From contig CM074190.1 of the NCBI GenBank assembly GCA_037179385.1, positions 3,920,284-3,984,283 of the forward strand: a stretch of DNA of 64,000 bases, written 5' to 3'. Below are positions 1 to 12,137 of the stretch, piece by piece; the first letter of the stretch is position 1; each line of letters begins with the position of its first letter. The stretch is from Holothuria scabra. Its lineage: Eukaryota > Echinodermata > Holothuroidea > Aspidochirotida > Holothuriidae. The position numbers and the translations under genes were made by a program. The notes under the pieces were generated by a model, which saw nothing but the letters and a program-made list of their open reading frames with translations, had not been told where the DNA came from and searched no databases.

Positions 1-230
1 AGGGTATTGTAATTACTAACCACTATGTCCATCAGGATATGGGCTTAAAGTCTTTTATCAGTAAGAGTACTTCTTGAAGAGACACATTTTAAAAACAATA
101 TACATAGAAAGTTCATTTTCATTTAGTTTTGGGATTTGAAGATCATTCCCTGTGTTTTAGGTATGACTGAACTGAGACACTGTTAAACCATCCTTTGATG
201 ATTCAGTCAAAGCTCAGTTTTATCAGTTGA

Positions 231-340
231 TGGAGTAGGGAAAACTTGCCAGTGGTTTGTAACTGGAAAAAAGGCTGTGGCCAGCTCAACGTGGACCAAT
301 AGGTTGGAAACTGGGCCGTGAAACTCCATCTAATTTACCA
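231..340 (+). repeat. tRNA-derived SINE, 3' fragment
   Basis: This is the 3' half of the SINE family seen complete at 4859-5100. It keeps the block 'ggagtagggaaaac', the 'aactggaaaaaaggctgtgg' block and the tail 'gggccgtgaaactccatcta'. The tRNA-like head is missing, as expected for a 5'-truncated retroposed copy. Confidence 0.75.
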
Positions 341-769
341 AGTACAGTGGTAACACCAGATGATAGAGTTGGGCAGTACCGTGAAAATATTGGTACTGGT
401 ATCGTAAAACACACAGAACCCGTATTGAGGCAGTGCCGGTTCTAAACTCTCTGGTAGGGAAGTTGGGTCTGAAGGAACCTAAGCCACGCATGGTACAGTC
501 CCAGCCACGACAGTTGCTATAATTAGTGCCTGACGCTGGACACTTCTTTCCAAAAGAAAGTCAATTTGTTCTCATACAGTCACAGCAATTTCTGGAATGT
601 GCCACTGTACAGGAGCTAGTGTACTTGTTGACAGATTGAATCAGCTATTCCTGGCAAGCTGACCACGCCTCATAACACTATAGTCAGAGCATTTACTCCT
701 ATTGTCATTATAATAGGTGACCAAAATAGCACAGGTACCACATATCTGGTTGGGAGCTGGAATCCTTGC

Positions 770-865
770 TGATACTGAAGACTTCAAATGGAACCTTCTG
801 CCATTGTGCTTGGTGCTCAGCATAAGCAATGGAGTAGGGAAAAGAAGCCTGTGAGCCACAACTGG
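770..865 (+). repeat. tRNA-derived SINE, internal fragment
   Basis: This fragment covers the middle of the same SINE, from 'gaagacttcaaatggaacct' through 'agcaatggagtagggaaaa' to 'gagccacaactgga'. It lacks the tRNA head and the CTAA-type tail. The rest of 341-1080 shows no gene or repeat that I can name. Confidence 0.7.
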
Positions 866-1085
866 AAACTAGAAAATGTAATCACATACCATTACCACAA
901 TGGACATGGCATTGTGCTAGTCTCTGGTTGCCCATGTGGGGTAAGGATGGACTGACTTGTTAAACTGACAGCAGGGATGAAGACCTGGTATGTGGATTGG
1001 AGGGGCAAGTATTTTCCAACTTTCTATGGAAGCCTGGATCATGCACAGGACCAGAATCATCTATAAGCAATCCACCCTACAAAAG

Positions 1086-1130
1086 CCAGTGCACACACAC
1101 ATACACACAACATACATACATACATACTCA
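1086..1130. repeat. CA/ACATAC simple repeat
   Basis: An impure microsatellite runs (CA)n into (CATA)n. No coding potential is credible here. From 1131 to 2400 I see only AT-rich sequence without a recognisable feature. Confidence 0.85.
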
Positions 1131-2409
1131 CATTGGCATGCGCATTCACGCAAAGTGACATTTTCTGGAAGCCCTGCATATCCCAAAATGTTGATATATT
1201 TTGTTTATCCTGCTTCTTGTTTTTTGTTAATTTCCAATTTTCCTGAATTATTTGAGGGGAAAAACAATTTGTTTGCTCCCTCAATATTTTCATTGGGGTA
1301 GCAATTCCCATATGTCCCCCTCTCCCCCCTCCCTGTCTGCCAAGTGAGATGTGCAGCAAGTGTGTAATAACTTTGGCTCTAATTTAGAATAAGTACCCAG
1401 AATGAAGTAAACCTGGGAATGTGGGTACAGCAAATGTATCCTACAGTACGTTTAAGTTTGACTTCAGCTAAGCAATGGCCTATGCTAATCAAAAACCTAA
1501 TGGTAACAAATTTGGTAAAATAGGAAATTTGCATCAAAAATTTGGACTTGAGGTTTGATTGCACTTGCCTTCTTTATGACATTTATATACACTTATTGTA
1601 CATTTGTATGGAGACATCGCAGCAAACATCTCTGTCAAAATTCCAGGAAATTGCCAGAAAGAATTATAGGCATGTTTTCAAATTTATACAGTTGTCTTTA
1701 TAATCACTGTATAAATCGAATGTAAAATAAGTTTGGTGACCAAACGGTTCTACATAATTTGATGTTTAAAATATATATAAAACAGCAGCAAGCAAAAAAT
1801 CTGGAAAAAGAGTAGAATATCAGACCAACATAGGACAGCATTCCTCTTTCGTGGCTGTGTAATATGTACAGTAAAGCACATGAGCCTACGGAATATTGTA
1901 ATTAGCCTTCTTATTAGTGAAATTGGCTTATTTTATATTGTTATTAGCCTACTTAATATTTAGATGAAGCGCAGATTAGGAAATATGTTCCGCATTTCGT
2001 AATTCAGGCCTTGAGTTGTACTTTTAAAGGTGTGCTAGAAATCACACCCCTCAGGCAATTTAGGAGTCTGGTAGGTGAACTGTTTTATTAGACTTTAATA
2101 GATTTGCATAAGCCACCTCAATCATGTAAGGGTGCAAAAATTCACACTTCTCACAGTGATTTGAGGTGAGTGGTGGTGTGTGATTGCACTCGCACGCCTC
2201 AAAAACCAAGGTCCTGTAATAAGCAACATTTTCCACACAATCTTGTCACATACTTGTCTCTTCTGCTCTTCAAATCTTTTCCCAAAGAGCGGTTTGTTTC
2301 TAGATGGGAATCATTCGATAAACTGAACGAAAGAAATGCTGTCATGTGACCATTAGAAAATGTGACCAACCACAATAATGGACATGCTGTCATGTCCATT
2401 AAAAAGACC

Positions 2410-2466
2410 ATAGCTGGCCCGAATTAAACCAATTGGTTAGAAAGAGGGCTGTAAAACTCCATCTAA
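2410..2466 (+). repeat. tRNA-derived SINE, 3' end fragment
   Basis: A short, diverged copy of the SINE tail: 'aaaccaattggttagaaa' followed by 'gggctgtaaaactccatcta'. From 2470 to 3930 I see no supported gene or named repeat. Confidence 0.6.
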
Positions 2467-3939
2467 CCTGACACAGAGACTGTAATGGTCACTGAATTTT
2501 GCCAGAGCTTGGGATTCTGTTAGACAGCTGCCCAATGACAAACAATGTGGGCCAACATAGTGTTTTCATCTGTGTTGACATTTTTCCAGTTTTCATTGCA
2601 GCTACTTCAGATTTGCCCCAGTGTCACATGACAAAATTTCATACAGTAAAAGATTTCTTTGATCTCATTTTGTCATGGGTAGGAACTGTAAAGTGCCCAA
2701 GGTTCAAGTGTTCCAAAGATTTGGCCCCTGGACATGACAACACCTCAAACATCACACCAATTGGATTTTGCACACATGTTCAACCTGGCATGTGTGCTTT
2801 GTTAACAAAATATGTATTTTAATGTACATGAATTCCTTCCTGGATTCCAACATGTATACTGTACATAATTAAGTAATGAAACCTTACAAACCGTCTGCTG
2901 GTGAGTGCACTTCAGTACAGCTATCAGCCTTTTTTGCATGATGTGTGTCGATCGTGAATATGCATGGTTCCTGGTCCAGTGATCGCAAAACAGATGTTTG
3001 GCTTCATGAATAGATTCAGCTCTGGAGCTTGCAAAACAGAATAGTTGGTGGTGATCACTGACAATGGTCTACATGGGTTGCATTAACTTTAGCTATGATC
3101 AAACTGGGTGATATGTGTGGATGAAGGCATTGGTAAGAAGGGGTAAAAACCAATTCTAGTCGTCATGACAGCCCTGGTGAAGCGCACAGAAATTATAACA
3201 CATCACTAAAACACAATAAACCAACAACAATAACGATAACCCAAAATATCAAATATTCTAACATGACAATTAATACTCTTTTCCTCTTTTTAATTTAAAG
3301 GGGGCTGTAAAGTTAGCCTTGTTTTGTCGTTTACTCTCCAGGAAACCAATTTGGGCTACTCTAACTTCTCAATTTGTGTCACATTCCCTGATGCTAAGCA
3401 CAGTATACTGTACATTCCATTTTGTTTCACACTTGCCCTTTAAATTTGTTATATTACTATATCATACCTGGAATAACACCCTTTAAACTTCAGCATACAT
3501 CACTACACTTGTTCTTTTAGCATACAAATTTAATAGTCCCTTTTCTCTTACTGAATTCAGAACATTCCTGAAGTAATTTGCAATTTTGTGGTCCAGTGAC
3601 GAGGAAGGTTAGGGTTTATAGCAATTACTTGTTTGGCCCATTTATACAACATTTCAACCTTTATATTAAGATTTAACAGCAGCAAATACTAATCACCAAG
3701 GTAAATAGGTTTTTCTTCCAACATACGTCACACATTTGCAGCATTGCTTACAAAACTAAAACAGCCACAACTTACATACTTTCCGGAGTGGACTTTGCAG
3801 CATAAAATGGACTTTCCTGTGTGATGAGACCAGGAGCCGCCTGACCTCCTTAAATACACAAACTTTACTCTGTTACTGCCCTCAGCACATGCATTTTAGC
3901 AGTTGACCTTGGCGAGGATGCTTAAATTCTCACAGAAAT

Positions 3940-3985
3940 TTTTGCCCAACTTTTGCCCAACCCTTAATAATGCCCAAACTATTTC
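3940..3985. repeat. TTGCCCAA-word fragment
   Basis: Two TTGCCCAAC words and one TGCCCAAAC word occur within 45 bases. This is the word that builds the larger elements at 10.95, 37.2 and 38.1 kb, so it is probably a remnant of that family. Confidence 0.45.
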
Positions 3986-4038
3986 ATCTTCCTTGACAAA
4001 GTTAAGTCGCCTACTTCAATATTTTTTCGGAGACCTAC

Positions 4039-4347
4039 CTATGTGCTTTCATGAGCTGAAGACTTCACAGCACAGTTCGATAGTGATGGGGATGCATTTT
4101 TGTGGACCTCTGGACATTGGTCATGTTTCCAGCAACTGGCCTGTTTATTGGAAGCAAAGTTATCTTTATCTGCACCAATAGCATAAAGCCATGCCATGAA
4201 TCGTGTCAGTTCCTTCTGAGAATGTGACATGGTAAAAAACTCTTTCCAGGCAACTTTGAGGGCTTGTTTGAAAGTCAAAAGCTTGGCACATAGGCATGTT
4301 TCTAGAGTGCAATAGACAATTGACCATGTATAACCTGAGCTTGTTGT
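4039..4347 (-). CDS. possible coding exon, unrecognised
   Basis: The reverse strand stays open for about 100 codons. The stretch from about 4278 down to 4150 has protein-like composition, for example FKQALKVAWKEFF and ELTRFMAWLYAIGADK. I do not recognise a family. No strong splice sites stand out; a GTGCAG after the AWLYAIG codons could be a donor, in which case the tail down to 4039 would be intronic. It lies on the strand opposite the death-domain exon 350 bases away, so it is not part of that gene. It may be a chance open frame. Confidence 0.2.
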   Translation of the reverse strand, partial: TTSSGYTWSIVYCTLETCLCAKLLTFKQALKVAWKEFFTMSHSQKELTRFMAWLYAIGADKDNFASNKQASCWKHDQCPEVHKNASPSLSNCAVKSSAHEST

Positions 4348-4622
4348 TTACAAATTAACCAAAGTGAATCCATGATGTCAGAGAAAAGCCTCATAAATAT
4401 TAATAAGGCGGACTGGTTCATACCAAATATTCTTTTAGAAAGAAATTTAGACTGAAGGTTTGAGTTCTTTCAAACTTGCTGTGCATGTGCAAAACTGCTT
4501 TGGCCTATTTTTCAACTTTTGTTTAGTTGAATGATTGTTGCAGGTTTGCATGTAATTAGACTTATGGTCATATTGAATTGACAATTGTTTACATTCTTCC
4601 AACTTTGTTTTTCTGTCTGCAG

Positions 4623-4834
4623 GAGTTCCAGACTGGCGAAAGATTGCTGAAGAACTTGGCTGCAGTAAGCAAATACCAATCTGGGAACAAAATGGGAATG
4701 GAGGCAAAAATGTCATGCAAGTCTACAAAACGAGGGGGAAAACGGTTGGAGATCTTTATGAAATGATGTTTAGACTTAATAGAAATGACATAGTGAAAGC
4801 AATGGAAGATTTACAGTATACTCTCCCAATTTGA
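4623..4834 (+). CDS. last exon encoding a C-terminal death domain
   Basis: A pyrimidine-rich tract ending in AG at 4621-4622 (tttttctgtctgcag) is followed by 212 bases open to TGA at 4832-4834. The exon starts in phase 1, with 'GA' finishing a split codon. The roughly 69 residues read as a death domain. An opening VPDWRKIAEELGCS is the usual W..(L/I)A..LG.S helix-1/2 signature. A variable middle follows (IPIWEQNG, NVMQVYKTRG). It ends with KTVGDLYEMM and LNRNDIVKAMEDL, matching the helix 5-6 pattern of ankyrin, IRAK and MyD88 type domains. Death domains mediate homotypic assembly in apoptosis and innate-immune signalling. The domain ends only a few residues before the stop, so it is C-terminal in its protein. 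The upstream exons were not identified, so the gene (UNC5, ankyrin, PIDD, NF-kB or adaptor type) cannot be named. A complete SINE begins 25 bases after the stop, in the putative 3'UTR. Confidence 0.72.
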
Positions 4835-4858
4835 TCATAGAACATTTTTGAGACCCCT

Positions 4859-5100
4859 TGTTTGGTCTCACCGGTAAGAGCATCGGCTACTCACGCGGAA
4901 GACCCGAGTTTGATTCGCAGGTCGGGTCATACCAAAGACTATAAAAATGGAACCTACTGCCACTTTGCATGATGCTCCACATAAGCAATGGAGTAGGTAA
5001 AACAAGCCAGTGAGCCACAACTGGGACAAAGGCTGTGCCCGGCTCTACTTGAACCAGTAGGTCGGAAACTGGGCCGTAAAACTCCATCTAACTAACGAAC
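4859..5100 (+). repeat. tRNA-derived SINE, full-length copy
   Basis: This is the reference copy of the SINE in this window, about 240 bp. The head resembles a tRNA gene: 'ggtctcaccggtaagagc' stands where the A box would be, and 'gagtttgattcgcagg' holds a near-consensus B box (GTTTGATTC against GWTCRANNC). A tRNA-unrelated body follows and ends in 'gggccgtaaaactccatcta' plus an (ACTA/ACGA)-like tail. Seven further copies or fragments are recognisable in the window. It lies in the presumed 3'UTR of the death-domain gene. Confidence 0.8.
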
Positions 5101-5300
5101 TAACATAGAACCTTTTTTCAATTTGGAAAATTGGCTTCCAAAACTGATTGATAAGATGACAAAGCCACAAATACTTTGGAAATCTTGAAAGGAAATTAAA
5201 TATAGTTTCATTCTACACAAGTTTAACTTTGCGATGGCCTTTGCAAACTGATGGTTTACCTTGAAGCAGTGTGTGATTTTTGAAATGTCAGTTGACCCAC

Positions 5301-5484
5301 CTTTCTCTGTTGATTCAAAGGACAGTTTGGCTGATATATTTCTTCAAGTATCTTCTCTGGCCCTCCAAATCTGGACATTACAGAACCAACATCACTCACA
5401 GCCAAATTAATATAGACATTAAAGCTAGGCCTGTTGGGGACTTTGAAACCTCCCTCCACCTCAAGTCTTAACCATAAAGCTTCT
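5301..5484 (-). CDS. possible internal exon, unrecognised
   Basis: The reverse strand carries about 61 open codons between a plausible acceptor (...atctgtgag at 5490-5485) and a good donor (AAAG followed by GTGGGT, at 5301/5300). The peptide has normal globular composition: EALWLRLEVEGGFKVPN, SFNVYINLAVSDVGS, FGGPEKILEEIYQ. I cannot assign a family. The acceptor has a weak pyrimidine tract and an in-frame stop lies just upstream, so the exon must begin near 5484 if it is real. It would belong to a gene entering from the right, convergent with the death-domain gene. Confidence 0.33.
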
Positions 5485-5499
5485 CTCACAGATTAGCTT

Positions 5500-8150
5500 C
5501 AAACAGTTTGGAATGTTAAGCTCCAGCCCTTTATGTCATAAAATGTGGGTGAGTTGTTAGTTGATGCTTCCACATTATAGACTTAGAGTGACTGATGTTA
5601 ATAAGCATGAAGTAAAACAATTATTTAATGGAATGGGAATGATCCTGGTTGGTTTTACTCATGTGTCCTTGAGCTAGATAAGAAAAAGGGAGAAAATCAG
5701 TGTTTCAAGATATAGCACATATCAATAATTTCCTTTAACCCCGAGGTTTGACCTGGATCACCAGGAAAAATGGGTACTAACAGAGAATGTTCAGTGCTTA
5801 TGTAAGTGCAATCTGTAAAGCTTTGAAGAAGGTGGGAAAACCAAGTTAAATACTTAGAGGTCCTGTCATCAGTTGCATTGGAATGCTTATTTTGTTAGGC
5901 CTTTTTTGGTATAAGGCCATTTTACAATGGGCCTTCCTGGACCTTCAAGAACCCTGAACCCTGTCAGTCTTAACTGGACATTTCATAATAACATGGAATT
6001 ATGTGGACCTTATAGAGAGTGGTGTGAAATTAGAAAATGGAATTTGATATTATGGTGCTATGCTATTTTTATTCAAACTTTGTGCAAAATGACATTTAAA
6101 AAGGGGGTTTGGCTTCTAGAACCCAGGAATTCCTGTCTCGTATTATTGGGTAGTTGTCAATTAGGTAAAGGTGAAGATGTACTTAGAAGTCACAAATGAT
6201 TAAAATCATATGGTAATAATTCTACATCATTGTAGTAAAGTTTTGTGCTGAAAAATGAAATACTGAAATTGATTCTCTTCGAGAGAAGAACAGTTTCTTA
6301 TATAATCAGCCTTTATCCTGTGTATTGCTATTTCCTTCATAACAGATACGTGATGGTGTAGAAAAATTTGCTAACCAATTCTTCACTTGCAATTGTAAAA
6401 GTAAACCATCTGTAGTTGAATATGCATAAAATATAAATTTTTGAATGGAAATGATAAAAACTGAAAAGATGGTCTTCTATTCATTTTTTATTTTTTATGA
6501 TTTAGCAATGTCTCAATTTTAATCCTTTGGAATTAAATATGTAAGGATGATAAATTTACTCTTGTCTCTTGTTTATTTAAATTTTGCCAAATACTTGCTA
6601 CAGGACTTTAGTATCGGGTCTTTGGCAAGCCAGTAGGCTCCCTAATCCTCAGAAAGTCATGGATGCCCATTCCAGGGGCTTAAGGGCTCAGTCCCCCAAG
6701 CCTTTTAGAGGCAACCCCCCATATTTGCCACTTGCTTCAAGAATTGAGGATTGTTAGGAGAATTTTGTAGTTGGTGCTGAACATATTTGACTAGTTAAAT
6801 GCACATGCATCTTAGAACACTTCGAAATACACATTTCTGACCACCTGGAGGGCTTGTAAAGCCAACACTTTTCTCTACACTTTCCTTGGATTATCTTGCT
6901 GGCACTCAGCTCCCAATATTCTTTTATTTCCACAGCACCTGCAATCTTTAAATGTATTGTATCAATTTCGTAAGATTTGAATTCTACATATGCTAATAGA
7001 TGTTTTAGATTAAACTTGTGGGGGATGGGAAAGCTTGTACAGGTGGTATGGGTTGTTTTATAAATTTATTTTATTTTTTGGGTACACTTCTTGCCAAAGC
7101 ATTATAATAAAAATATGAACTCACGTTATAAACTTTCATGCCTGCATCATCTGTTTGAAAAAAGGAAGGCACCTCTATTTGCTCAAAATAATATAAATGG
7201 AATATTTGAATATCTTACCGTGCAAAAGTAGCAAAACAGAAACTGTTCCTTCTCTTCAATTGGGCGTAGCTAAAAATTCATCAAGTATTTCATACAGCAT
7301 TGTCAATATCACATTTTGTATATCTTACATCAATGTTCCCAAGGAACATCATAGATATCACATCATGCCTTATGGTCTCTAACTGCTGTTGATAGGCCTT
7401 CTTTTTTCGGGGGGTGGGGGGCGGTAGGGATTAGTTTTTTTTTAGCTCTCTCTTGAGATAATGAACATCACGATTGCAAGTAAATGTGCAAAGTTCAAAA
7501 TGAGGGCACTCTTTTTTTTTCCTAACCTACCTGGTTTAAAAAAAAAATTGTGGTGCCTTGAATGTCAGACATGAATGAAAAAATGCTGTATGGAGATATT
7601 TTTTTTTGAAACGAAGAGAAAGTAGTAGATGTATATATATGTTTCCAACAAAAAGTATAACTTCGTTTAAATGTAACATTAAAATAATTTTAAAGGGATT
7701 AAGAAGAGTGATGTTATCATGGATCTCTATGCAATATTTTTACATCAGAGGCACAGAGTGATGACATTTCATTTTGTAAAGAGAAAATTATTAATATAAG
7801 TGCAAAGTAACTTTTTGTGAGAAGGAGGTTCTATGCTTAAAGTAATAGAGGTTATGTTTATTTACGTTATCAAAGAATGTAATGTAAGACTTCTCGACTG
7901 TGTGTGAGTAAGCTTCAATAATTTGATGCTTAAGGCTTATCTGCTTGCTACGTCAGAGTGTTTTACCAACATGATAATATAGTTTGTATAATTTTCCGTT
8001 TTTATTTTCTTATCAACTGGTCATCTACCGTTCGTTGTACCCAATCATTTGAAGCAAGTAATGTGATTTCTGACATCGTCATTTCTTTTATAAATATGTA
8101 GTCATGACATGGTACTTGTAGGGGAGAGCCTTTTATAGAGTAGCTTTCAC
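5500..8150. other. gene-free stretch, no supported feature
   Basis: AT-rich DNA with homopolymer runs (poly-T near 7430 and 7510, G-rich near 7410). Open frames here are short and have low-complexity translations. I found no splice-bounded coding segment, RNA gene or recognisable transposon terminus. Confidence 0.6.
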
Positions 8151-8155
8151 GTTAA

Positions 8156-8415
8156 AGGTAAAGAGCAGCCCCCCCCCCCCCAAACTTATTTTAAAGAAAA
8201 AACTAAATAGCACAATTTTCGTCTTATTTCTCTTCAAAGTATCTTTTATTGCATTTTATGATTTAACTATTGCATATTCAAGGTAAACCAAGCAGTTATT
8301 TCTAGTAAATTTCGCATTTGAAGAGAAAAAACATTGTCACGTGACTCCCAACAACCAATCATGAAACTGGACAGCCTACTACACTACTTCAATTTGGTAT
8401 GACAGCTCCTGCCCT
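8156..8415. mobile_element. TTAA-bounded MITE carrying a CACGTGAC block
   Basis: About 260 bp bounded on both sides by TTAA (8152-8155 and 8416-8419), with termini AGGTAAAG and CTGCCCT. The interior has a family core shared with other copies in the window: 'caaggtaaaccaagcag', a GTCACGTGACT block, 'ccaatcatgaaac' and 'ctacactacttcaa'. A TTAA target with short imperfect inverted ends fits piggyBac- or Kolobok-type non-autonomous elements. Confidence 0.55.
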
Positions 8416-9116
8416 TTAAACCACAATGGGTAAGCCATGTCGACTGCTGGACGAAAATCAACAGTGTTTTAATACAAGAGTCACACGTTTGGGTCATCAG
8501 CTTCTTCTCAGTTTTCTACACTAGCAAGCGTACACATACTTTCTTGCCCTTCAAAAGGGGCGGGGTCGCGTGACGTAAGTCACAGCACTCTATAGCTGTG
8601 AGTGAGAAACGGGGATGAGGTAGGGGCATGTATTATTTAGAAACTGTGTCCCTTTTGTGCCAAAAAGAAAGCATATATTTGAAAGATAATATCTGAAAGG
8701 CGCACCGAAGCAGGTGTTCCCCTCCCCAACCCTTATTTGAAATTTGTTTCTTTCTTTTTGAGTCATTTTGAATCATGTGGATAACTTCGCAGGACTTTAA
8801 CTTCTCTAAATGAACCAAATAAAATTTACTGACAAGACTGGACGTTAAACCTACTAAATTGCAGCTGAATACTCCCTCCATTGATTTTGAATTATAATTA
8901 CTGGCTGTAGTCAGTCGTCAATGCTTTATGTTTAGTAAGGCATCGTAAGAGTAACACATGAAAATTATTTTTATTTTTTGTAAATGTATATTGTCGTATT
9001 GTTTTACTTGAATTCCATAATACGTCAGTACTATTTGGTGAAACAATGCTAAATTCTTGTTTATTTCTACCTATGTATCTTTCATGATATGTCAAGACTT
9101 ACATATTGCTAATTAA

Positions 9117-9417
9117 AGGTGCACCAAGGAGAAATTACTTTACTAAAATTTCACAATTCAAAAACAAACTTCTTGTCACGTGATTCTTAAGAGCTGTTTG
9201 TGAAATAAAAGAGAGTTAACTGGGATTTAACAACGTGCACACCAACACGAACATGTTTTAGTGTCAAATGAGTATGGTGCAAATCCTTCCCTTTAGTCGC
9301 CTCTCACGAAAGTTGGGATATACCGTGGGCATATTCTTCAACCCCCAGCACAAGCACGGAAGGGGGATATAATAGACTACGTCACCTAATGCTGATTGGG
9401 TTGACTATATTTCGCCT
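9117..9417. mobile_element. TTAA-bounded MITE, diverged copy
   Basis: About 300 bp between TTAA at 9113-9116 and TTAA at 9418-9421, with ends AGGTGCACC and TTCGCCT. It keeps the CACGTGAT block of the family at 8156. Its right half (9291-9365) contains a separate dispersed block ('agtcgcctctcacga', 'atataccgtgggcatattc') that recurs near 42.7 kb and 61.4 kb. Confidence 0.45.
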
Positions 9418-9959
9418 TTAAATGCTTCCCAAACAAGGTGTTTACTGAATTGGGAATATATTGGACGTCCTGCTAAGTAGGCAAGTTGACTCCACTTGAC
9501 ATGTACACTTTCAGAGAAAGAGCCAACTATTACATTGTTTCTTCTTTTATACGGTTATGATATGATTTATGTGGAAGGAATGTTGAGAGTAAATTCTTAA
9601 ACCTCACCATGTTGAAGAAGTGTAATTTTTTTATTTATTACTTAATGCAAAATGTACCTACTCTTCCTTTGTCGGAAATACCAGCATCTATCACTACTTT
9701 TGTCTCATGAATATTTGTACTGTTACTAGCTGAAATTCAGCATTACAGGTAAATAAATGCCAATGAGACCTTTTATCCGTAATGCTTTCGAAACCATCTC
9801 TTTAAAGATAGTCATTCGTCAACCCAAACAAGAATTTTACCCATGATCTCTAGGAGTTTCCATTTAGAACATCTCTCTAGTTGACATCAAACTCAAAGAA
9901 TGCATAGAGAATTCTTATTGCGCCGTAAATTCATGGTAGCCCCGAAGCTAAGTTATGTA

Positions 9960-10184
9960 AGATGGAGTTTTACGGCCCAGTTTCCAACCAATTGGTTTAA
10001 ATCGAACCGGCCAACGGCCTTTTTCCAGTTGTGGCCCACTTTCTTGGTTCCCTACTCCATTGGTTATGCTGAGCACCAAGCTCAATACAAGTAGGTACCA
10101 TTTTTAAAGTCTTTGGTATGACCCGACCAGGTCTTGTTCTCGCGACCTTCCGACTGCAACTCTCACGCTCTAACCAATCGACCA
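9960..10184 (-). repeat. tRNA-derived SINE, near full-length, inverted
   Basis: This is the reverse complement of the 4859 SINE: 'gatggagttttacggcccag' at its left and the tRNA-like head at its right ('cgctctaaccaatcgacc'). It abuts a CAGTGGCGGAGC motif at about 10182, which resembles the hAT-type termini seen elsewhere in the window. Confidence 0.78.
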
Positions 10185-10953
10185 GTGGCGGAGCTGCCAT
10201 ATGGTCAGCCCCCCCACCTGACGGACCCAAATCGTCTGTCGGCGCCCTTTTTAGGTTTTTAACATACTTTCCTATTGCACCATTATAGGAAAAAGAAATA
10301 ATTTAATGAAGTTGTTTTAAGACCCAGATAACAAAATGCTAAAACAGCGACTAATAACTGTACTTTTTGCCCTTAATCTAAAGAAAAGGGTCATCTTCTG
10401 TAATATAGGGATAGGTTTTGCCGAAACGTACCTTCATGCTTTATACGTACTAATTAATGTCGCTGTGACAAGTTATTGCTTCCACACCAAGCGCGTTTAA
10501 AGCTTACAACATACACAAACTGAAATTAAATTCACCGTCCCGACCAATAAAAGATGGTGCAAAGGGCGCAACAACAATTGCATTGCAAATAGCCCTCTTT
10601 TTGTCGGGAATAATTACCAACATAGACAATAAAAAGAGTTTATAAAGATACCAAAATAGCTTCCACAACGTTTTCAGTAACATTTGAAGAGAACATTCAG
10701 GTTAAACTAAAATAAAACTGTTGTCACAGTGGTAATGGTTTAAGAGTTTTAATGAACAGTTTCCATTTTGCTTTTCTTCAAGTGACCATTCCCATGATAA
10801 GTGGCCTCAAAAGCCAGAAAGTTGCATCCAATAAGCCTAGGTTTATGCTACTATTATTTATTATGAATTTGGTATCTAGAGAGCCAAGCAGACCTTTTGC
10901 AATTAATGTTTCTTCGTGTACTTATCTTGATTTCCAAATGCCAAAAATGTACA

Positions 10954-11520
10954 CACTCTAAAAAATATTGGGCAAATATTTGCCCAACTTTTTACCAACA
11001 CTGGGTATATATGTGCCCTCCCAACAATTGGGCAAACTGTTGGGCAAATGGTGTTGGGCAATGCAACTACCCAGTAGTTGGGCACTACTGAATGACCAAC
11101 TTTAACCAACACTGGGTATATATGTGTCCTCCCAGCTGTTGGGCAAATGGTGTTGGGCAATGCAACTACCCAGTATGTTGGGTGCTTGTTTGGACTTCAG
11201 TAATTTCAATATAACCTGATATAAAATTACAAAATACCCTAACACATACACCGTTTTGTCCTCCAAGAGTGGTTGGGGGCACCAGCGACGATGCACTTGG
11301 TAGGTAAACAGTGAAGTGTGTAGTTTAAAGTATCAAACTCAATCGTGGACTTTGTACACTCTTGGGCAAATATTTGCCCAACTTTTTACCAACACTGGGT
11401 ATATATGTGTCCTCCCAACAATTGGGCAAACTGTTGGGCAATTGGTGTTGGGCAATGCAACTACCCAGTAGTTGGGCACTACTGAATGACCAACTTTTAA
11501 AGACACGGTATCGTGGCGCG
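10954..11520. mobile_element. TTGGGCAA-word element, locus A
   Basis: The sequence begins with CACTCTAAAAAATATTG and then consists of many direct and inverted copies of TTGGGCAA/TTGCCCAA, around modules such as 'aacactgggtatatatgtg' and 'gcaactacccagta'. A unit of about 400 bp is repeated about 1.5 times (from 10991 to 11391). The spacer contains 'gacgatgcacttggtaggt'. The right flank reads 'aaagacacggtatcgtgg', and its reverse complement marks the left end of locus B at 37.2 kb. Short reverse-strand frames here are artefacts of the repeat. Confidence 0.65.
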
Positions 11521-12137
11521 AACCGGGGGCGACATTTGTACAGCCTTCAAAAAAAGTTGTTATCCCACCCAAAATCCCGGATGTAGCCCATAGACACCGT
11601 ATGATAACAGTACATACTGTACGATTGCGTGGGATACTGTACTGCTACATACGCTTGGTTGTGTGAGCGTTAACAGGTATAGTATAGTAGTATTTGTGTT
11701 AATTTGTACTGTATGTAGCAGGGAGTTGTTTTCCTGATACAAGTGAGTACCTTGCTCAGTGACAACAGAGAGACCCTTGGGAATTATCCCAATATCTTGG
11801 GAATTTCGAAACGTCTTAGTAATTCTTTTCCTTCCCACTTTGAAAAAAAGAAATATTGTGTGATCGTTTCTATTTTTTACTTTTTAAGTGACTTATCAAT
11901 TAGTTATGAAATATGTGAATAATTCCTAATAAGAATGCCAAGGTACGTGGCTTGTATTAAATTTCCGGCTTAATTGTTTTTTTGTTGTAATGAATTAATC
12001 ATCAGTTTGACTTCGATGCTCTTATATATACTGTAGGCTATTACTGCAGTTCAACGTTGAGGGGCTGTACGTTGTTATTCGGGACATGATCTTGGGAATT
12101 TCTATAAAGACGAACTGGCCTGGGAAACCTGCATTGA

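Noticed and set aside
990..1359. Overlapping 100-codon frames on both strands
   Set aside because: They run through a CA/CATA microsatellite and give low-complexity peptides. No splice or family support.
4859..4932. Possible functional tRNA gene at the SINE head
   Set aside because: Only loose A- and B-box likeness. The acceptor and anticodon stems do not pair well, and the segment continues into the SINE body.
10903..11572. Overlapping reverse-strand frames (CPTVCPIVGRTHIYPV-type peptides) at 10.9-11.6 and 37.1-37.8 kb
   Set aside because: They are shadows of the TTGGGCAA repeat and appear in several frames of both loci. No coding signature or start/stop logic.
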